This document shows, one piece after another, positions 18,507 to 27,996 of a stretch of DNA of 64,000 nt. The notes beneath the pieces were generated by a model. The model did not search any database and was not told where the DNA came from. It saw only the letters and a list, made by a program, of their open reading frames with translations. The DNA lies in contig DATKPE010000060.1 of assembly GCA_035524335.1 (NCBI GenBank), positions 1 through 64,000 of the forward strand, written 5' to 3'. The stretch's first letter is position 1. The number at the start of each line of letters is the position of its first letter. Position numbers and translations under genes: made by a program. This stretch comes from DATKPE01 sp035524335. Its GTDB lineage: Bacteria; Bacteroidota; Ignavibacteria; UBA10030; SZUA-254.

Positions 18507-20138
18507 TTACATCTGCTCCGGAGCGCGGATGCCGAGGATCGAGAGTCCGTTTTTCAGAACCGTCGTGGTGGCCCTGCAGAGGGCCAGCCGTGCCGTCATC
18601 TGCGGCCGGTCGTCGGTGACGACCCTGTGAAAGTGATAGAATTTATGGAAGGCGCCCGCGACGTCGTGGAGGTATTCGGCGAGCCGGTGCGGTTCGAACG
18701 TGGCGGCGCAGGATTCCACCATTTCGGGAAAGAGCACCAGTTTTTTCATGAGGTCGAGTTCCTCCGCCTCGGTCAGCCCGGCCAGATCAGCGGGGGCCTC
18801 CACATCGACGCCGGTGTCGGCGGCATGCCGCACGATGCTCGCGATCCGGGCATGGGCGTACTGGAGGTAGTAGACCGGATTCTTGTCGGATTTCTCCCGC
18901 GCGAGCGCCAGATCGAAGTTCAGATGGCTGGCGATTCCCCGCATCAGGAAAAAATAGCGGACGACATCGGCGCTGACGGCGTCGATCAGCTCGTCGAGGG
19001 TGATGAAGTTCGCCTTCCGGGTCGACATTTTGACCACTTCCCCGTCCTGCAGAATGGTGACGAACTGGTGGATCAGGACGGTGATTTTTTTGGGATCCTC
19101 CCCGAGCGCCGTAAGGCCCGCCAGGACATCGGGATAGGAGGCGATGTGGTCCGCGCCGAGAACGTCGATGATGCGGTCGAACCCCCTCCGCAGTTTTTCC
19201 CGGTGGTAGGCGATATCGGGGAGCCGGTACGTCGGTTCGCCGGTGCTTTTGACGATGACCTTGTCCTTCTCCGCGCCGAGGGCGGTCATTTTCAGCCAGA
19301 CCGCTCCCTCCTGTTCGTAGGCGAGACCGCGGCGGCGGAATTCCGCAATCACCTCTTCGACGTGCCCCTGTTCGTACAGGGTGTTCTCGTTGAAATAGAC
19401 ATCGTGCCGGATGCCGAGCCGTGAGAGGGTGTTTTTGATGTCGTCGAAGATCTCCCGCTCCGCCTGCTGTCTGAAGATCCCGTCCGCAGGCTCGTCGCCC
19501 AGGCCGTCCCCCTTTTCCGTCAGGATATGGCGGGCAATTTCACGGATGTACTCCCCCTGATAATAATCGTCCGGGAACGGTTCCGTCATCCCGATTAGTT
19601 CCCGGTACCGGAGGCGGACGGAATCGCCGAGGATCCGCATCTGCCGGCCGGCGTTGTTGAAATAGTATTCCCGGGTGACGGCATGGCCGGTCCATTCGAG
19701 GAGGCGGGCGACGGTGTCGCCGAAAACGGCGCCGCGGCCGTGACCGACGGTGAGGGGACCGGTCGGGTTGGCGCTGACGAATTCAACCTGTGTTTTCGAC
19801 CCGGCGCCGGCATTGCACCTTCCGTAGGAATCCCGTTCCCTGAGAATCGCGCCGGTCTGTTCCTGAAAAAATTTCGGGGTGAAACGGAAATTGATGAATC
19901 CCGGCCCGGCAATTTCGATCCGGTCCACGAGCGACCGGTCGATGGCGAGATGGGAAACGAGCCGCTGTGCAAGCTCGCGGGGCGGGAGGCCCGCCGGTTT
20001 GGCGAGGACCATGGCAATATTGGTGGTCAGGTCGCCGTGGTCGGCCTGCCGCGGTTTTTCGAAGGTGGGAAGGGCCGATTCGGACAGGCCGGCCGACCGG
20101 AGGCCGGCGAGCACCTGTTCGCGGAGATACGCTTTCAT
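18507..20138 (-). CDS. argS: Arginyl-tRNA synthetase
   Basis: 543 aa, class I synthetase charging tRNA-Arg. Visible are an N-terminal Add1 region (KPRQADHGDLTTNIAMVLAK), the catalytic site FVSANPTGPLTVGHGRGAVF, the KMSKS-equivalent KMSTRKANF (about residue 370) and the DALR anticodon domain with the end FHKFYHFHRVV. The HIGH motif reads TVGH, with Thr instead of the first His. I recall this as common in Chlorobi-type ArgS, so it is probably lineage-specific. Overlaps rsfS by ATGA. Confidence 0.96.
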   Translation of the reverse strand: MKAYLREQVLAGLRSAGLSESALPTFEKPRQADHGDLTTNIAMVLAKPAGLPPRELAQRLVSHLAIDRSLVDRIEIAGPGFINFRFTPKFFQEQTGAILRERDSYGRCNAGAGSKTQVEFVSANPTGPLTVGHGRGAVFGDTVARLLEWTGHAVTREYYFNNAGRQMRILGDSVRLRYRELIGMTEPFPDDYYQGEYIREIARHILTEKGDGLGDEPADGIFRQQAEREIFDDIKNTLSRLGIRHDVYFNENTLYEQGHVEEVIAEFRRRGLAYEQEGAVWLKMTALGAEKDKVIVKSTGEPTYRLPDIAYHREKLRRGFDRIIDVLGADHIASYPDVLAGLTALGEDPKKITVLIHQFVTILQDGEVVKMSTRKANFITLDELIDAVSADVVRYFFLMRGIASHLNFDLALAREKSDKNPVYYLQYAHARIASIVRHAADTGVDVEAPADLAGLTEAEELDLMKKLVLFPEMVESCAATFEPHRLAEYLHDVAGAFHKFYHFHRVVTDDRPQMTARLALCRATTTVLKNGLSILGIRAPEQM

Positions 20139-20530
20139 GAGGCTCTGGATGCCTTCCGCTTCCGGACAGCGGGTTTGCGGACCGGCAGGTCCTCGACCGT
20201 TTCTGCTTTGGCGTCACCCCACAGTTTTTCGAGAGCGTAGTACCTGCGCGCTTCGCGGTGGAAAATGTGGACCACCACATCGACATAGTCCATCAGGATC
20301 CACTGGCGCTGGGTCATTCCCTCGCTGTGCCACGGCGCCGCGCCGAATTTCTCCGTCCCCTCGCTGATGGCGTCCGACACCGCCTTCACCTGGATATCCG
20401 AATCCGCGGAGCAGATAACGAAGAAATCGGTCATGTCGGTGAGTTTCCGGAGATCGAGGATGGTGACGTCGTTGGCTTTTTTCGTGAGGGCGAGATGCGC
20501 AATCCTGTTCGCAAGAGTTTTGGGAGTCAA
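20135..20530 (-). CDS. rsfS: Ribosome silencing factor
   Basis: 131 aa. RsfS (Iojap/DUF143) binds uL14 on the 50S subunit and blocks subunit joining when nutrients are short. Family features: KANDVTILDLRKLTDMTDFF, VICSADSDIQVKAVSDAI, then the G-x-x-x-W-x-x-x-D pattern in MTQRQWILMDYVDVVVHIF and the end REARRYYALEKLWGDA. The last 20 residues form a basic tail absent from many family members. It starts 14 bases after the LytR_C gene and overlaps argS. Confidence 0.95.
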   Translation of the reverse strand: MTPKTLANRIAHLALTKKANDVTILDLRKLTDMTDFFVICSADSDIQVKAVSDAISEGTEKFGAAPWHSEGMTQRQWILMDYVDVVVHIFHREARRYYALEKLWGDAKAETVEDLPVRKPAVRKRKASRAS

Positions 20531-20544
20531 TGCCTTTCCTTGTG

Positions 20545-21045
20545 TTAATGACGCAGTGATGATAAGACAGCGTAATCGGCCCCGAGGATGACGGAGACGT
20601 CGACGAAATAGTCGGGGTTGATCTGCTGGACGATATTCGATTCCGGTACGCCGAGGGCGGAGGCGACGCGGCGCGCCGCGGCGAGATTCCCCACCCTGTC
20701 GACGACAAGGGTTTTTTCGACGGTCCGGACTTTATAATTTTTCATTTCCACAACATCGAACCCGGCATTGCGGAGAACGCCGGTGACGCGGGAGGCGGCG
20801 CCGCGCGCCCCACAGCCGTTCAGCACATCGAGCTGTATGACCTTTGCGGCAGGAGCGGGTTTGGTCTGCGGTGCCTCCGCCGGCGCCGAGGCACTGCGGG
20901 CGATGTAGGTGTAGGAAAAATATGCGATGGCCAGAAACGTCAGCACGATCGCGACATTCAGCGCCATGCTCAGGACCCGGCGCGTCTGCCGTCCCGCCGT
21001 TCCTGTTCCGGCCGCGGCAGTGCGGCTATCGTTCCGGTCGGGCAT
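20545..21045 (-). CDS. Single-pass membrane protein with LytR C-terminal domain
   Basis: 166 aa: a cytoplasmic N terminus, one membrane helix (residues about 28-48), a Pro/Ala linker and a LytR_C domain (PF13399-like: KVIQLDVLNGCGARGAASRV, then VSVILGADYA). There is no LytR catalytic domain. A stand-alone LytR_C protein next to rsfS is a familiar arrangement in Chlorobi-like genomes. Presumably an envelope protein; role unknown. Confidence 0.8.
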   Translation of the reverse strand: MPDRNDSRTAAAGTGTAGRQTRRVLSMALNVAIVLTFLAIAYFSYTYIARSASAPAEAPQTKPAPAAKVIQLDVLNGCGARGAASRVTGVLRNAGFDVVEMKNYKVRTVEKTLVVDRVGNLAAARRVASALGVPESNIVQQINPDYFVDVSVILGADYAVLSSLRH

Positions 21046-21144
21046 CAGGTGTGGCCGCTGAAATAAAAAACCGACTTGGCGCCCTGCGGTGCCAACCCGG
21101 GAGAATACCGCCTGAATATCGGGTGAAATCCGCCGGGGCGCCGA

Positions 21145-21648
21145 TTACTGACCTCCGGTGTATGGAAGTATCCCCGTGTAGGGATACCGTCCGAAGTAAC
21201 CGAGCGGGAGATTGTTGTACTCGAGACGGAGAGCTGTGTTATTCCAGGGCTGATAATTGAGCTCGGCCCTGCTGACGAACAGTTTATTGAAATCGCCCTG
21301 GGCGAAGGCGCCCGACTGACCGAACGGTGTTCCCTGAAGTGTCAGGTCGACGCGGACATTCAGCGGGTCGGCGATCCTGTAAAACATGCTGTTGGTGTAC
21401 GACGCGATCGAGAGGGAACCGCCCGCGCCCGAAAAGAAATCCATCGAGATATTGTGCCGCATCATGAAATTATCGGAATTGAGCAAACCGAGAAAACTGC
21501 CGATGCTGGTGGCGGGCTTCAACATTGTCTGCGAAGCGCTCACCTCCTGATCCTGATCGGACTTCAGCTGTGCATGGAGTCTGCCGCAGGCGAGAATCAC
21601 GACCGCCGCAACCAGCACCGCCGACACCTTCCTCATAAACATATCCAT
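21145..21648 (-). CDS. Secreted beta-rich protein of unknown function
   Basis: 167 aa. A signal peptide (VSAVLVAAVVILACGRLHAQ) and a mature part with alternating-strand character (SLSIASYTNSMFYRIADPLN; LFVSRAELNYQPWNNTALRL), ending in Pro/Gly/Tyr-rich sequence. I recall similar short proteins in Ignavibacteria near this gene order, but assign no function. The Cys in ILACGR is not a convincing lipobox, as Ala-Gln further on is a better cleavage site. It has its own consensus promoter directly upstream. Confidence 0.7.
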   Translation of the reverse strand: MDMFMRKVSAVLVAAVVILACGRLHAQLKSDQDQEVSASQTMLKPATSIGSFLGLLNSDNFMMRHNISMDFFSGAGGSLSIASYTNSMFYRIADPLNVRVDLTLQGTPFGQSGAFAQGDFNKLFVSRAELNYQPWNNTALRLEYNNLPLGYFGRYPYTGILPYTGGQ

Positions 21649-21667
21649 TGCTCAACGTCCCTCTCTA

Positions 21668-21696
21668 ATGATACAGAAAATGGGCAAAATTGTCAA
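21668..21696 (-). promoter_or_regulatory. Consensus promoter of the secreted protein gene
   Basis: TTGACA (21696-21691), 17-base spacer, TATCAT (21673-21668) on the minus strand, in the 50-base gap after the GlmU-like gene. Expected start near 21661, about 13 bases before the ATG at 21648. A perfect -35 with correct spacing. Confidence 0.75.
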
Positions 21697-21698
21697 TA

Positions 21699-22475
21699 TC
21701 AGGAGGGTACCCTCGTGAGCATTTTCTGCCGGGCGGTCTCGAGCTGGGACAAATTATTGATGCCCATAACTTCAATGGGGTCAATTACTTTAACCGCAGC
21801 AACCTTCCACTCGTTCTTCCAGAATTGTTCGAAGACGTCGGTGAGATAGTATTCTCCCTGCGCGTTGTTCGGCTCGAGGCGGGAGAGCGATTCAAACAAT
21901 TTCTCTTTTTCGAAAATATAGATGCCGGAATTGATTTCCCCGATGGCGAGTTCTTTTTTGGAAGCGTCCTTATGCTCCACGATTTTCTTGACCGACCCGT
22001 CCTCATGGTGGATGATACGCCCGTAGCCGGCCGGATCCTCGGGCTCGGCGGTGAGGATGGTGGCGACCGCACCGGAGGCGCGGTGATACCCGACCAGGGC
22101 TTTCGCCGTCTTTTCCGTCAGAAGCGGCACATCCCCCGAAAGGACGAGGACATCCCCTGAAAATTCCTTCAATGCGGCTTCGGTCTGCATGACGGCATGG
22201 CCCGTGCCGCGCTGATCGTCCTGGTCGACAAATTCGACCGCGGGAAACTGCTCGGCGACATACTGCCGCACCGCCTCCTTTTTCCAGCCCACGATCAGAA
22301 TCGTCCGCTGAGCCTGCAGGGTGGCGGCAACGTCGAGGACATAGCCGACCATCGGCCTGGACTGGATCTCGTACATGACCTTGGCAAGGTCGGGATTCTG
22401 CATCCGGGTTCCTTTGCCCGCCGCGAGGATGACGACGGCGAGCGGACGACCCTGTTTCTGCGGATCTGTCGGCAT
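21699..22475 (-). CDS. GlmU-like N-acetylglucosamine-1-phosphate uridylyltransferase, single domain
   Basis: 258 aa. The nucleotidyltransferase fold has VVILAAGKGTRMQ with the signature Arg and Lys, QDDQRGTGHAVMQTE, VLSGDVPLL, EINSGIYIFEKE and GEYYLTDVFE, all GlmU N-domain motifs. Bifunctional GlmU is about 450 aa with a left-handed beta-helix acetyltransferase; that half is missing and the frame stops normally. It would make UDP-GlcNAc for peptidoglycan and lipid A if another enzyme acetylates glucosamine-1-phosphate. It could also be a related sugar nucleotidyltransferase. It lies 30 bases after panC. Confidence 0.82.
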   Translation of the reverse strand: MPTDPQKQGRPLAVVILAAGKGTRMQNPDLAKVMYEIQSRPMVGYVLDVAATLQAQRTILIVGWKKEAVRQYVAEQFPAVEFVDQDDQRGTGHAVMQTEAALKEFSGDVLVLSGDVPLLTEKTAKALVGYHRASGAVATILTAEPEDPAGYGRIIHHEDGSVKKIVEHKDASKKELAIGEINSGIYIFEKEKLFESLSRLEPNNAQGEYYLTDVFEQFWKNEWKVAAVKVIDPIEVMGINNLSQLETARQKMLTRVPS

Positions 22476-22505
22476 GCGATTAGAAGGTTATGTGACGTTG
22501 ACCGG

Positions 22506-23363
22506 TTACTGCGGAACGGTGATGAGACAGTTGTCGATCAGGCGTGTTGAACCGATCCTGACGGCGAGGGAGATCAGCACTTCGTCCCCGGCGGTGAGCG
22601 ACGTCCGTTCCCGCAGGGTGACGGGGTCTGCAATGGAAATATAATCGATTGCCGTCGACCGGACGCCGCTGATGACGCGCGTCATGGTCTGGAGGATCGC
22701 CGAAGGATTCCGTTCACCGGCGCCGATCTGCTGGACTGCAGACTGGAGTGACCGGTGGAGCACGGTGCTGTCTCGCCGTTCCGCAGGAGTAAGATACACG
22801 TTTCGGGAACTCATCGCAAGTCCATCCGGCTCACGGACGATCGGCGCGACGACGATCTGAATGTCAAAGTTGAGATCCTGCACCATTTTACGGAGAATCA
22901 CCACCTGCTGTGCGTCTTTCTGGCCGAAAACGGCGATATGCGGTTTCACGCAATGGAAAAGCTTCGCCACAACGGTGGCGACGCCGCGGAAATGGGTCGG
23001 ACGGAACTTCCCCTCGAGGAGTGTCGAGAGCTCGTCGACGCCGATGTAGGTCCGGAAATCGCCCGGATACATCTCCCCGGCCGACGGCGTGAACAGCATG
23101 TCACTGCCCGCCTTCTGTGCGAGCTCGGTGTCCCCTGTCAGATTCCGGGGATAGCGGGAAAAATCCTCGCCCGGCGCGAACTGGGCGGGATTGACAAAGA
23201 GAGAGGTCACTACAACGTCCGCCTTCCCGCGGGCAAGACGGATCAGGCTCGCATGTCCCTCATGGAGCGCGCCCATGGTCGGAACCAGGGCGATCCTTTT
23301 CCCCTCGCTCCGGAGCCTGTCGGCGATCCCGGACATTTCCCGCAATCCGATGACGATGTTCAT
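22506..23363 (-). CDS. panC: Pantothenate synthetase (pantoate--beta-alanine ligase)
   Basis: 285 aa from ATG at 23363, which overlaps the previous stop as ATGA; a longer frame beginning at 23426 is an extension into the neighbour. PanC joins pantoate and beta-alanine with ATP in coenzyme A synthesis. Motifs: VPTMGALHEGHASLI (HIGH-like), FVNPAQFAPGEDFSRYPR, FGQKDAQQVVILRKM and the KMSKS-like GLAMSSRNVYL. The coupling to an outer-membrane barrel gene upstream looks incidental. Confidence 0.95.
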   Translation of the reverse strand: MNIVIGLREMSGIADRLRSEGKRIALVPTMGALHEGHASLIRLARGKADVVVTSLFVNPAQFAPGEDFSRYPRNLTGDTELAQKAGSDMLFTPSAGEMYPGDFRTYIGVDELSTLLEGKFRPTHFRGVATVVAKLFHCVKPHIAVFGQKDAQQVVILRKMVQDLNFDIQIVVAPIVREPDGLAMSSRNVYLTPAERRDSTVLHRSLQSAVQQIGAGERNPSAILQTMTRVISGVRSTAIDYISIADPVTLRERTSLTAGDEVLISLAVRIGSTRLIDNCLITVPQ

Positions 23364-24994
23364 TCCAGGTTGACCTTTGCTTCGAGCATGATCTTCCTTC
23401 CCGGTGCGGAGTATCCTTCCCACCACTCGTATGCGGTATTGAAGATATTCCGGATCGAAAGGGACAACGCGGTCCGGGGAATGCGCGAGGTCGAACAGCC
23501 GGCGTCGACAAGAACCGCATCTCCGAGCGTCCGGGCCCCCGCCGGATCGACATTCCGTTTGCTGGTGTATGTGAGTCCGCCCCAGAGGGTCATCGGCATC
23601 GGCAGGGTCCCTTCCAGCCGGCCGCCGGCTTCCACCAGCGGAACCATCGGCAGTTGGACCGAGGTGCCCGAGGCGCGTTCCGGAGATATCGTCCCCCGGA
23701 AGTGCAGAACCAGGCCGTCGGCGAGAAAGAGGGCGCCGTTCCCGCGGATCGTCACCGCGTCGACGTCGGCGAACGCATAGCTGATCCTTCCGCTGTCTGC
23801 CAGCTCGACGGCGTGGTCGTACCCGTGGGTATAAAACCCCTCGAGCTCAAACGTGAGCCCCGTGCTGTTGTACTCCAGGGTGCTTCCGATGCGGACCGGA
23901 TCGCGCTGGGGACGCATCTGGATCTCGCGGACAAGGTACGGGTCGCGTTCGCTCAGCTCATCGTACGGATCAAGGCTGAAATCCGGCCGGAACCAGAACG
24001 ACCAGACCTGATCGCGGGCATGTTCCCACGTCACCGTCGCCTCAGGAGCAACCATCGTGTGGTCGTTGCCGTCGGTTCCGGTTCCGTGACGGACAAGGCC
24101 GCCGAGGGTAACGAGGAGACCGCCGGAGAGACGCCATCGCGCCCCCGCGGAAAGTCCGAACAGCGACGGCGATTCCGTCGTGCGCGAATAGTCGAGCGAG
24201 GAATTGCGGTACACGAGGGCGGTCACAATCCGCGTTGCGCCGGCATCGCCGGAGAAGGATGCCTCGATCGACGGCGAGACGACCGTGACGGCCGAATCGC
24301 GGACGGGAAGCTGGTCGGAAATACCGGTAACCCGCGCACCGAGACGGAGATCGAAAACGGATCCTTCCCTGTCGGCAGATCCGATCGATCCGGAGAGACC
24401 GAACGAGGAGCGGGTCCTGCGGACGGTACCGGGGGGAAGACCGAACATGCCGTAGGAATCTTTCACAAAGTCGATAGATCCTTCGGTCGAAAAGTTTCTC
24501 ATCAGATCGTTATCGGTGGCAACAAGCGAATGGGCCGCGATGCCGGTCTGAAAGCTGTTGCCGCTCGCATTGGCCGTATATCCCTGGGTCGTCTGAAACC
24601 CGAGATGGCCGTCGATGCCCCAGCTGAGAGCCGAATAGCCCAGATAGCCGGCCGCCTGCCCGCTTGTATAATTCCCGAGGCCTCCTTCGATCGCGGCGCG
24701 CCACGGCGCCAGTTCCTCCTCATACCGCGGCAGTGCGCCGATGGGGAACGCCATCATCCGGCGTTCGCCCAGAAGTGATGTGTCGGGCGGCGGCGCCTCG
24801 TACGTTTCGGCGTCGTAGACTTCGCCCTTGCGTGCGAACGGAAGAATAATCGCCTTTTTCCCGACAATGGTGATCTCCGGAATTTCCAGCCGGGGGAGGG
24901 CGCCGGACGAATCCCGGACGGCGCTGGAATCCTGTCCGCGCGCGGGCATGATAAGAACCAGGAGGGCGGCGACGAGAAGGGCTGGCCGTTTCAT
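23360..24994 (-). CDS. Outer-membrane beta-barrel, TonB-dependent-receptor-like but without a plug domain
   Basis: 544 aa. A signal peptide (LLVAALLVLIMPARGQ), then a segment like the start of TonB-receptor proteins of this group (LEIPEITIVGKKAIILPFAR), then about 400 residues of alternating amphipathic strands. The C terminus, NIFNTAYEWWEGYSAPGRKI followed by MLEAKVNLE, is the usual last strands of a TonB-dependent receptor. No plug/carboxypeptidase-like domain fits in the 100 residues before the barrel, and typical receptors are 650-1000 aa. Coupled by ATGA to the 996-aa TPR gene, so the two probably work together at the outer membrane. Confidence 0.75.
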   Translation of the reverse strand: MKRPALLVAALLVLIMPARGQDSSAVRDSSGALPRLEIPEITIVGKKAIILPFARKGEVYDAETYEAPPPDTSLLGERRMMAFPIGALPRYEEELAPWRAAIEGGLGNYTSGQAAGYLGYSALSWGIDGHLGFQTTQGYTANASGNSFQTGIAAHSLVATDNDLMRNFSTEGSIDFVKDSYGMFGLPPGTVRRTRSSFGLSGSIGSADREGSVFDLRLGARVTGISDQLPVRDSAVTVVSPSIEASFSGDAGATRIVTALVYRNSSLDYSRTTESPSLFGLSAGARWRLSGGLLVTLGGLVRHGTGTDGNDHTMVAPEATVTWEHARDQVWSFWFRPDFSLDPYDELSERDPYLVREIQMRPQRDPVRIGSTLEYNSTGLTFELEGFYTHGYDHAVELADSGRISYAFADVDAVTIRGNGALFLADGLVLHFRGTISPERASGTSVQLPMVPLVEAGGRLEGTLPMPMTLWGGLTYTSKRNVDPAGARTLGDAVLVDAGCSTSRIPRTALSLSIRNIFNTAYEWWEGYSAPGRKIMLEAKVNLE

Positions 24995-27981
24995 TTCCGC
25001 AGTTTCCTCAGCTTTTCTTCAGCCTCCTTCTTCAGATCGGGATCGGTCGTGCTGTTGGCGATCTCCTGATAGAGCGACCGCGCCCGCTTGCGGTCGTTCT
25101 GCCGTTCATAGGCAATGGCCAGACCCCGTTTTGCGCGCTCGACGGAACGCGGATAGTCGGTGTACTGCCTCACGATATCGTTATAGGCCTGCATTGCATC
25201 CCTGATCTTTTTCATTGCATAGTAGGCGTCGCCGATCCGGAGCAGAGCCTCCGCGGCGAAGTCGTCGTTCCGCCGGCTCATGATCCCGGAGAGGGTATCG
25301 ACGGCGGTCTGGTACTGCTTTTCGTTCTGATAGATCTCCGCCATCCGGAGGCGGCTCCGCTCCGCAAAAATATGATCCGGGTAGGCGGCGATGAGGCCGC
25401 GGAACTCGCCAAGCGCCTTTTCTCCTTCGGGAACGCTCATCATTGCAACCCCGGTCTGATAGCGCACTTCCGGGAGGAGTGGAGAATCGGGGAAGCGGCG
25501 CGGAAAGTCTTCCAGGGCCTGAATCGCCTGGGTATAATTTTTCATCCTGATCCTGCAGAGTCCGAGGGCCAGCATGGCGGTGGGTGAGACGTCGGTTTCC
25601 GGGGTTTCGGCGATCACGCGCTCATAATATTCGGCGGCGCGGGGCAGATTTTCGTTTAGCTCGAAGGCCCTCCCCATCTGGTACAGCGCTTTCCCCTTCA
25701 TCTGTTTGGAAGTCGATCCGCTCACGACTTTCCCGTATTCGTTGAGGGCGCCGGCGAAATCGCCCTGATCGAAAAGGATGTCGGCCTTCTTCATTTCGAG
25801 CTCTTCCTTCCGCTCCCCTCCCGCCGACGATTTCAGGACCTGATCGATTTCCGGTATCGCCGCGGCAGGTTTTCCCTGCGCTTTGTTCGTATACTGGAGG
25901 CCGGACAATGCATCCGATACGAGAAGACTGGTCGGGAATTCGTCGATGACGCGCTTGTAGTAGATCCGGGCGCTGTCATAATTTTTGAGGTTATAGTAGG
26001 AATCGCCCATATTGAAGAGAACCCTCGGGAGGAGTTGGCTCTCCGCGTAGAGCTTCAACAGTGTGGTGAACTCGACGATCGCCTCCCGGTACATCTCGCG
26101 GGAGAAGAATGTCCAGGCGATGTTGAACTGGGCGACTTCGTCGTAGATCGAAGAGGGATATTTTGCGAGGAAACTCCTCAGTTCATCGATTCCCCGGTTC
26201 GCATCCCCGCGCTGGACGAACGACATCGCGTACTGGAATGAGGCATATTCGGTCTGCCGTCCTCCGTTTCGCGCCGCGGCGGTGCTGTAGAGGGCATTCG
26301 CCTTGTCGTACTCACCCATCGAGAAATATGCATCCGCGGTTCTGAGCGACGCCTCCCCCGCGCGCGGATCGTTCGGGAAATCTGTCCCGAAACGGACGAA
26401 CGCCGCGGCGGCCTTCGGATATTCCTTGAGCTCGAACCAGGACCAGGCCAGCCCGTACGCCGCATCGGCCCTCTTGGGGTTGTCCGGAAACTTTTTCAGC
26501 GCATCCGAAAATGTCTGCTCCGCGTCTGCGAACCGGTAGTCCTGAAAGAGGGCCTCACCTTTCCAGGCATACGCCTCCGCGGTGTACCGGTGCTCTGGGG
26601 CAATCCGGAGAAATTCCGAAAAGGCCTCGACGCTCGAACGGAACCGTCCGAGGTGGTATAATGCGATTCCCTGATGAAAAAGCGCCGGGATCAGGAGCGC
26701 CGGATCTTCGGTCAGATGGTGTACCTGAACGAAGGCGTACTGTGCGTTCGCGTAGTCACCGAGGGCGAAACTCGCCTCCCCGAGCATGTGGTAGGCCGCG
26801 GGCCTGAGGCGGCTCACGGGAAAGAGCTGTGCCGTGAGCTGAAAATCATGAAGCGCGTCGCGATATCGTTTTTCCCTGTAGTCGATGAGACCCGACTGGT
26901 AATATGCCTCGGCAGCTTCGTCGTCGTAGGGGGAATGATCCGTCAGCGTATCGAATGTCGCCTTCGCCCGCTGATTGTCGCCTTCGAGGAGGGAGAGCAC
27001 GCCGCTTCCGTACATTGCCGTGAAGCCGAGCGAATCCCGGACCCGGCTGAGCGAATCGAGGATGCGGCGGGCGGGCAGATATTCATGCTGGCGGATCTCC
27101 GACCAGGCGAGCCCGTACAGCGCAAACCGGCTGAACCTTCCCCGATCGTATCTGCGGGCATACTCGTCGTATGCTGTCCGGGCGTCGGCATATCTGCCGG
27201 TCTGCATGGAGGCTTCGGCCCGGAGAAGAAGAAGTTCCTCCCACTGATAATCATAGGAAGGGTTCGCGCGCGCAATCGCATCGAGGCTTTTTCCGGGCCG
27301 GTTTTCCCTGAGCGTGACGGACGCGAGCCGGATTTCGGCGTCGGTCCTCAGGTCGCTTCCGGGATAATCTGCGAGGAGCCGTTCCAGCTGAACTGCGGCA
27401 TCGGCATACCGGCCCCGGCGTTCGAGCGAGAGCGCCCAGCCGAAGACGGCATACTCCCGGTATCTCCGGTCGGTTGTGTCGCCGATGCACGACTGCATAT
27501 CGTCCTCGGCCTTCTGCCAGTTGCCGCGGTCCAGATACGCCATGGCCCGCCAGAACGTCGCGGCGCTTCGCCGCCGGTCGTCCGGTGCGGAGGAGAGGAA
27601 AAGATCGAGTTGTGCGAGGGCCTCCCCGTTCCGGTGAGTCTGGTAGGCGCTGACGCCCTCGATGAACAGCGCCGTCGTCCTTTCCGCATCGTTGGGATAG
27701 AGATGATTGAATTCCCCCGCCCAGCGGTACGCCTCCTCGTAATCGCGGTCGCTGAACGACGATTCGACGAGAAGGAAGAGAAGTCCGCGATCCTGCTCGA
27801 AGCGGCTCCGTCTGCTCACGATCGAGCGGATGGACTGCCGGGCCACATGGCTGGCGCCGGCGTCAAGCCAGGCCCGGATCTCGCCGCCCGTATCGGGCGG
27901 TGTACCGACAGCCGGCACCTGGCCGGCGAGTCTGCCGGCCAGGATTGCCGTTGCCAGGAGTATGGACGCTGACAGCCTCAT
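24991..27981 (-). CDS. Large periplasmic TPR-repeat protein
   Basis: 996 aa. A signal peptide (SILLATAILAGRLAGQ), then nearly continuous TPR units of about 35-37 residues across the rest, over 20 by eye. Examples are ADAAVQLERLLADYPGSDLR, SVEAFSEFLRIAPEHRYTA and AIQALEDFPRRFPDSPLL. Repeats of this kind occur in BamD/YbgF-like outer-membrane assembly and in gliding/T9SS-associated scaffolds. Its translational coupling to a barrel and position next to an OmpA protein suggest a periplasmic scaffold. No catalytic motif. Confidence 0.85.
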   Translation of the reverse strand: MRLSASILLATAILAGRLAGQVPAVGTPPDTGGEIRAWLDAGASHVARQSIRSIVSRRSRFEQDRGLLFLLVESSFSDRDYEEAYRWAGEFNHLYPNDAERTTALFIEGVSAYQTHRNGEALAQLDLFLSSAPDDRRRSAATFWRAMAYLDRGNWQKAEDDMQSCIGDTTDRRYREYAVFGWALSLERRGRYADAAVQLERLLADYPGSDLRTDAEIRLASVTLRENRPGKSLDAIARANPSYDYQWEELLLLRAEASMQTGRYADARTAYDEYARRYDRGRFSRFALYGLAWSEIRQHEYLPARRILDSLSRVRDSLGFTAMYGSGVLSLLEGDNQRAKATFDTLTDHSPYDDEAAEAYYQSGLIDYREKRYRDALHDFQLTAQLFPVSRLRPAAYHMLGEASFALGDYANAQYAFVQVHHLTEDPALLIPALFHQGIALYHLGRFRSSVEAFSEFLRIAPEHRYTAEAYAWKGEALFQDYRFADAEQTFSDALKKFPDNPKRADAAYGLAWSWFELKEYPKAAAAFVRFGTDFPNDPRAGEASLRTADAYFSMGEYDKANALYSTAAARNGGRQTEYASFQYAMSFVQRGDANRGIDELRSFLAKYPSSIYDEVAQFNIAWTFFSREMYREAIVEFTTLLKLYAESQLLPRVLFNMGDSYYNLKNYDSARIYYKRVIDEFPTSLLVSDALSGLQYTNKAQGKPAAAIPEIDQVLKSSAGGERKEELEMKKADILFDQGDFAGALNEYGKVVSGSTSKQMKGKALYQMGRAFELNENLPRAAEYYERVIAETPETDVSPTAMLALGLCRIRMKNYTQAIQALEDFPRRFPDSPLLPEVRYQTGVAMMSVPEGEKALGEFRGLIAAYPDHIFAERSRLRMAEIYQNEKQYQTAVDTLSGIMSRRNDDFAAEALLRIGDAYYAMKKIRDAMQAYNDIVRQYTDYPRSVERAKRGLAIAYERQNDRKRARSLYQEIANSTTDPDLKKEAEEKLRKLRK

Positions 27982-27996
27982 GCGCCGGTGCGGCCG

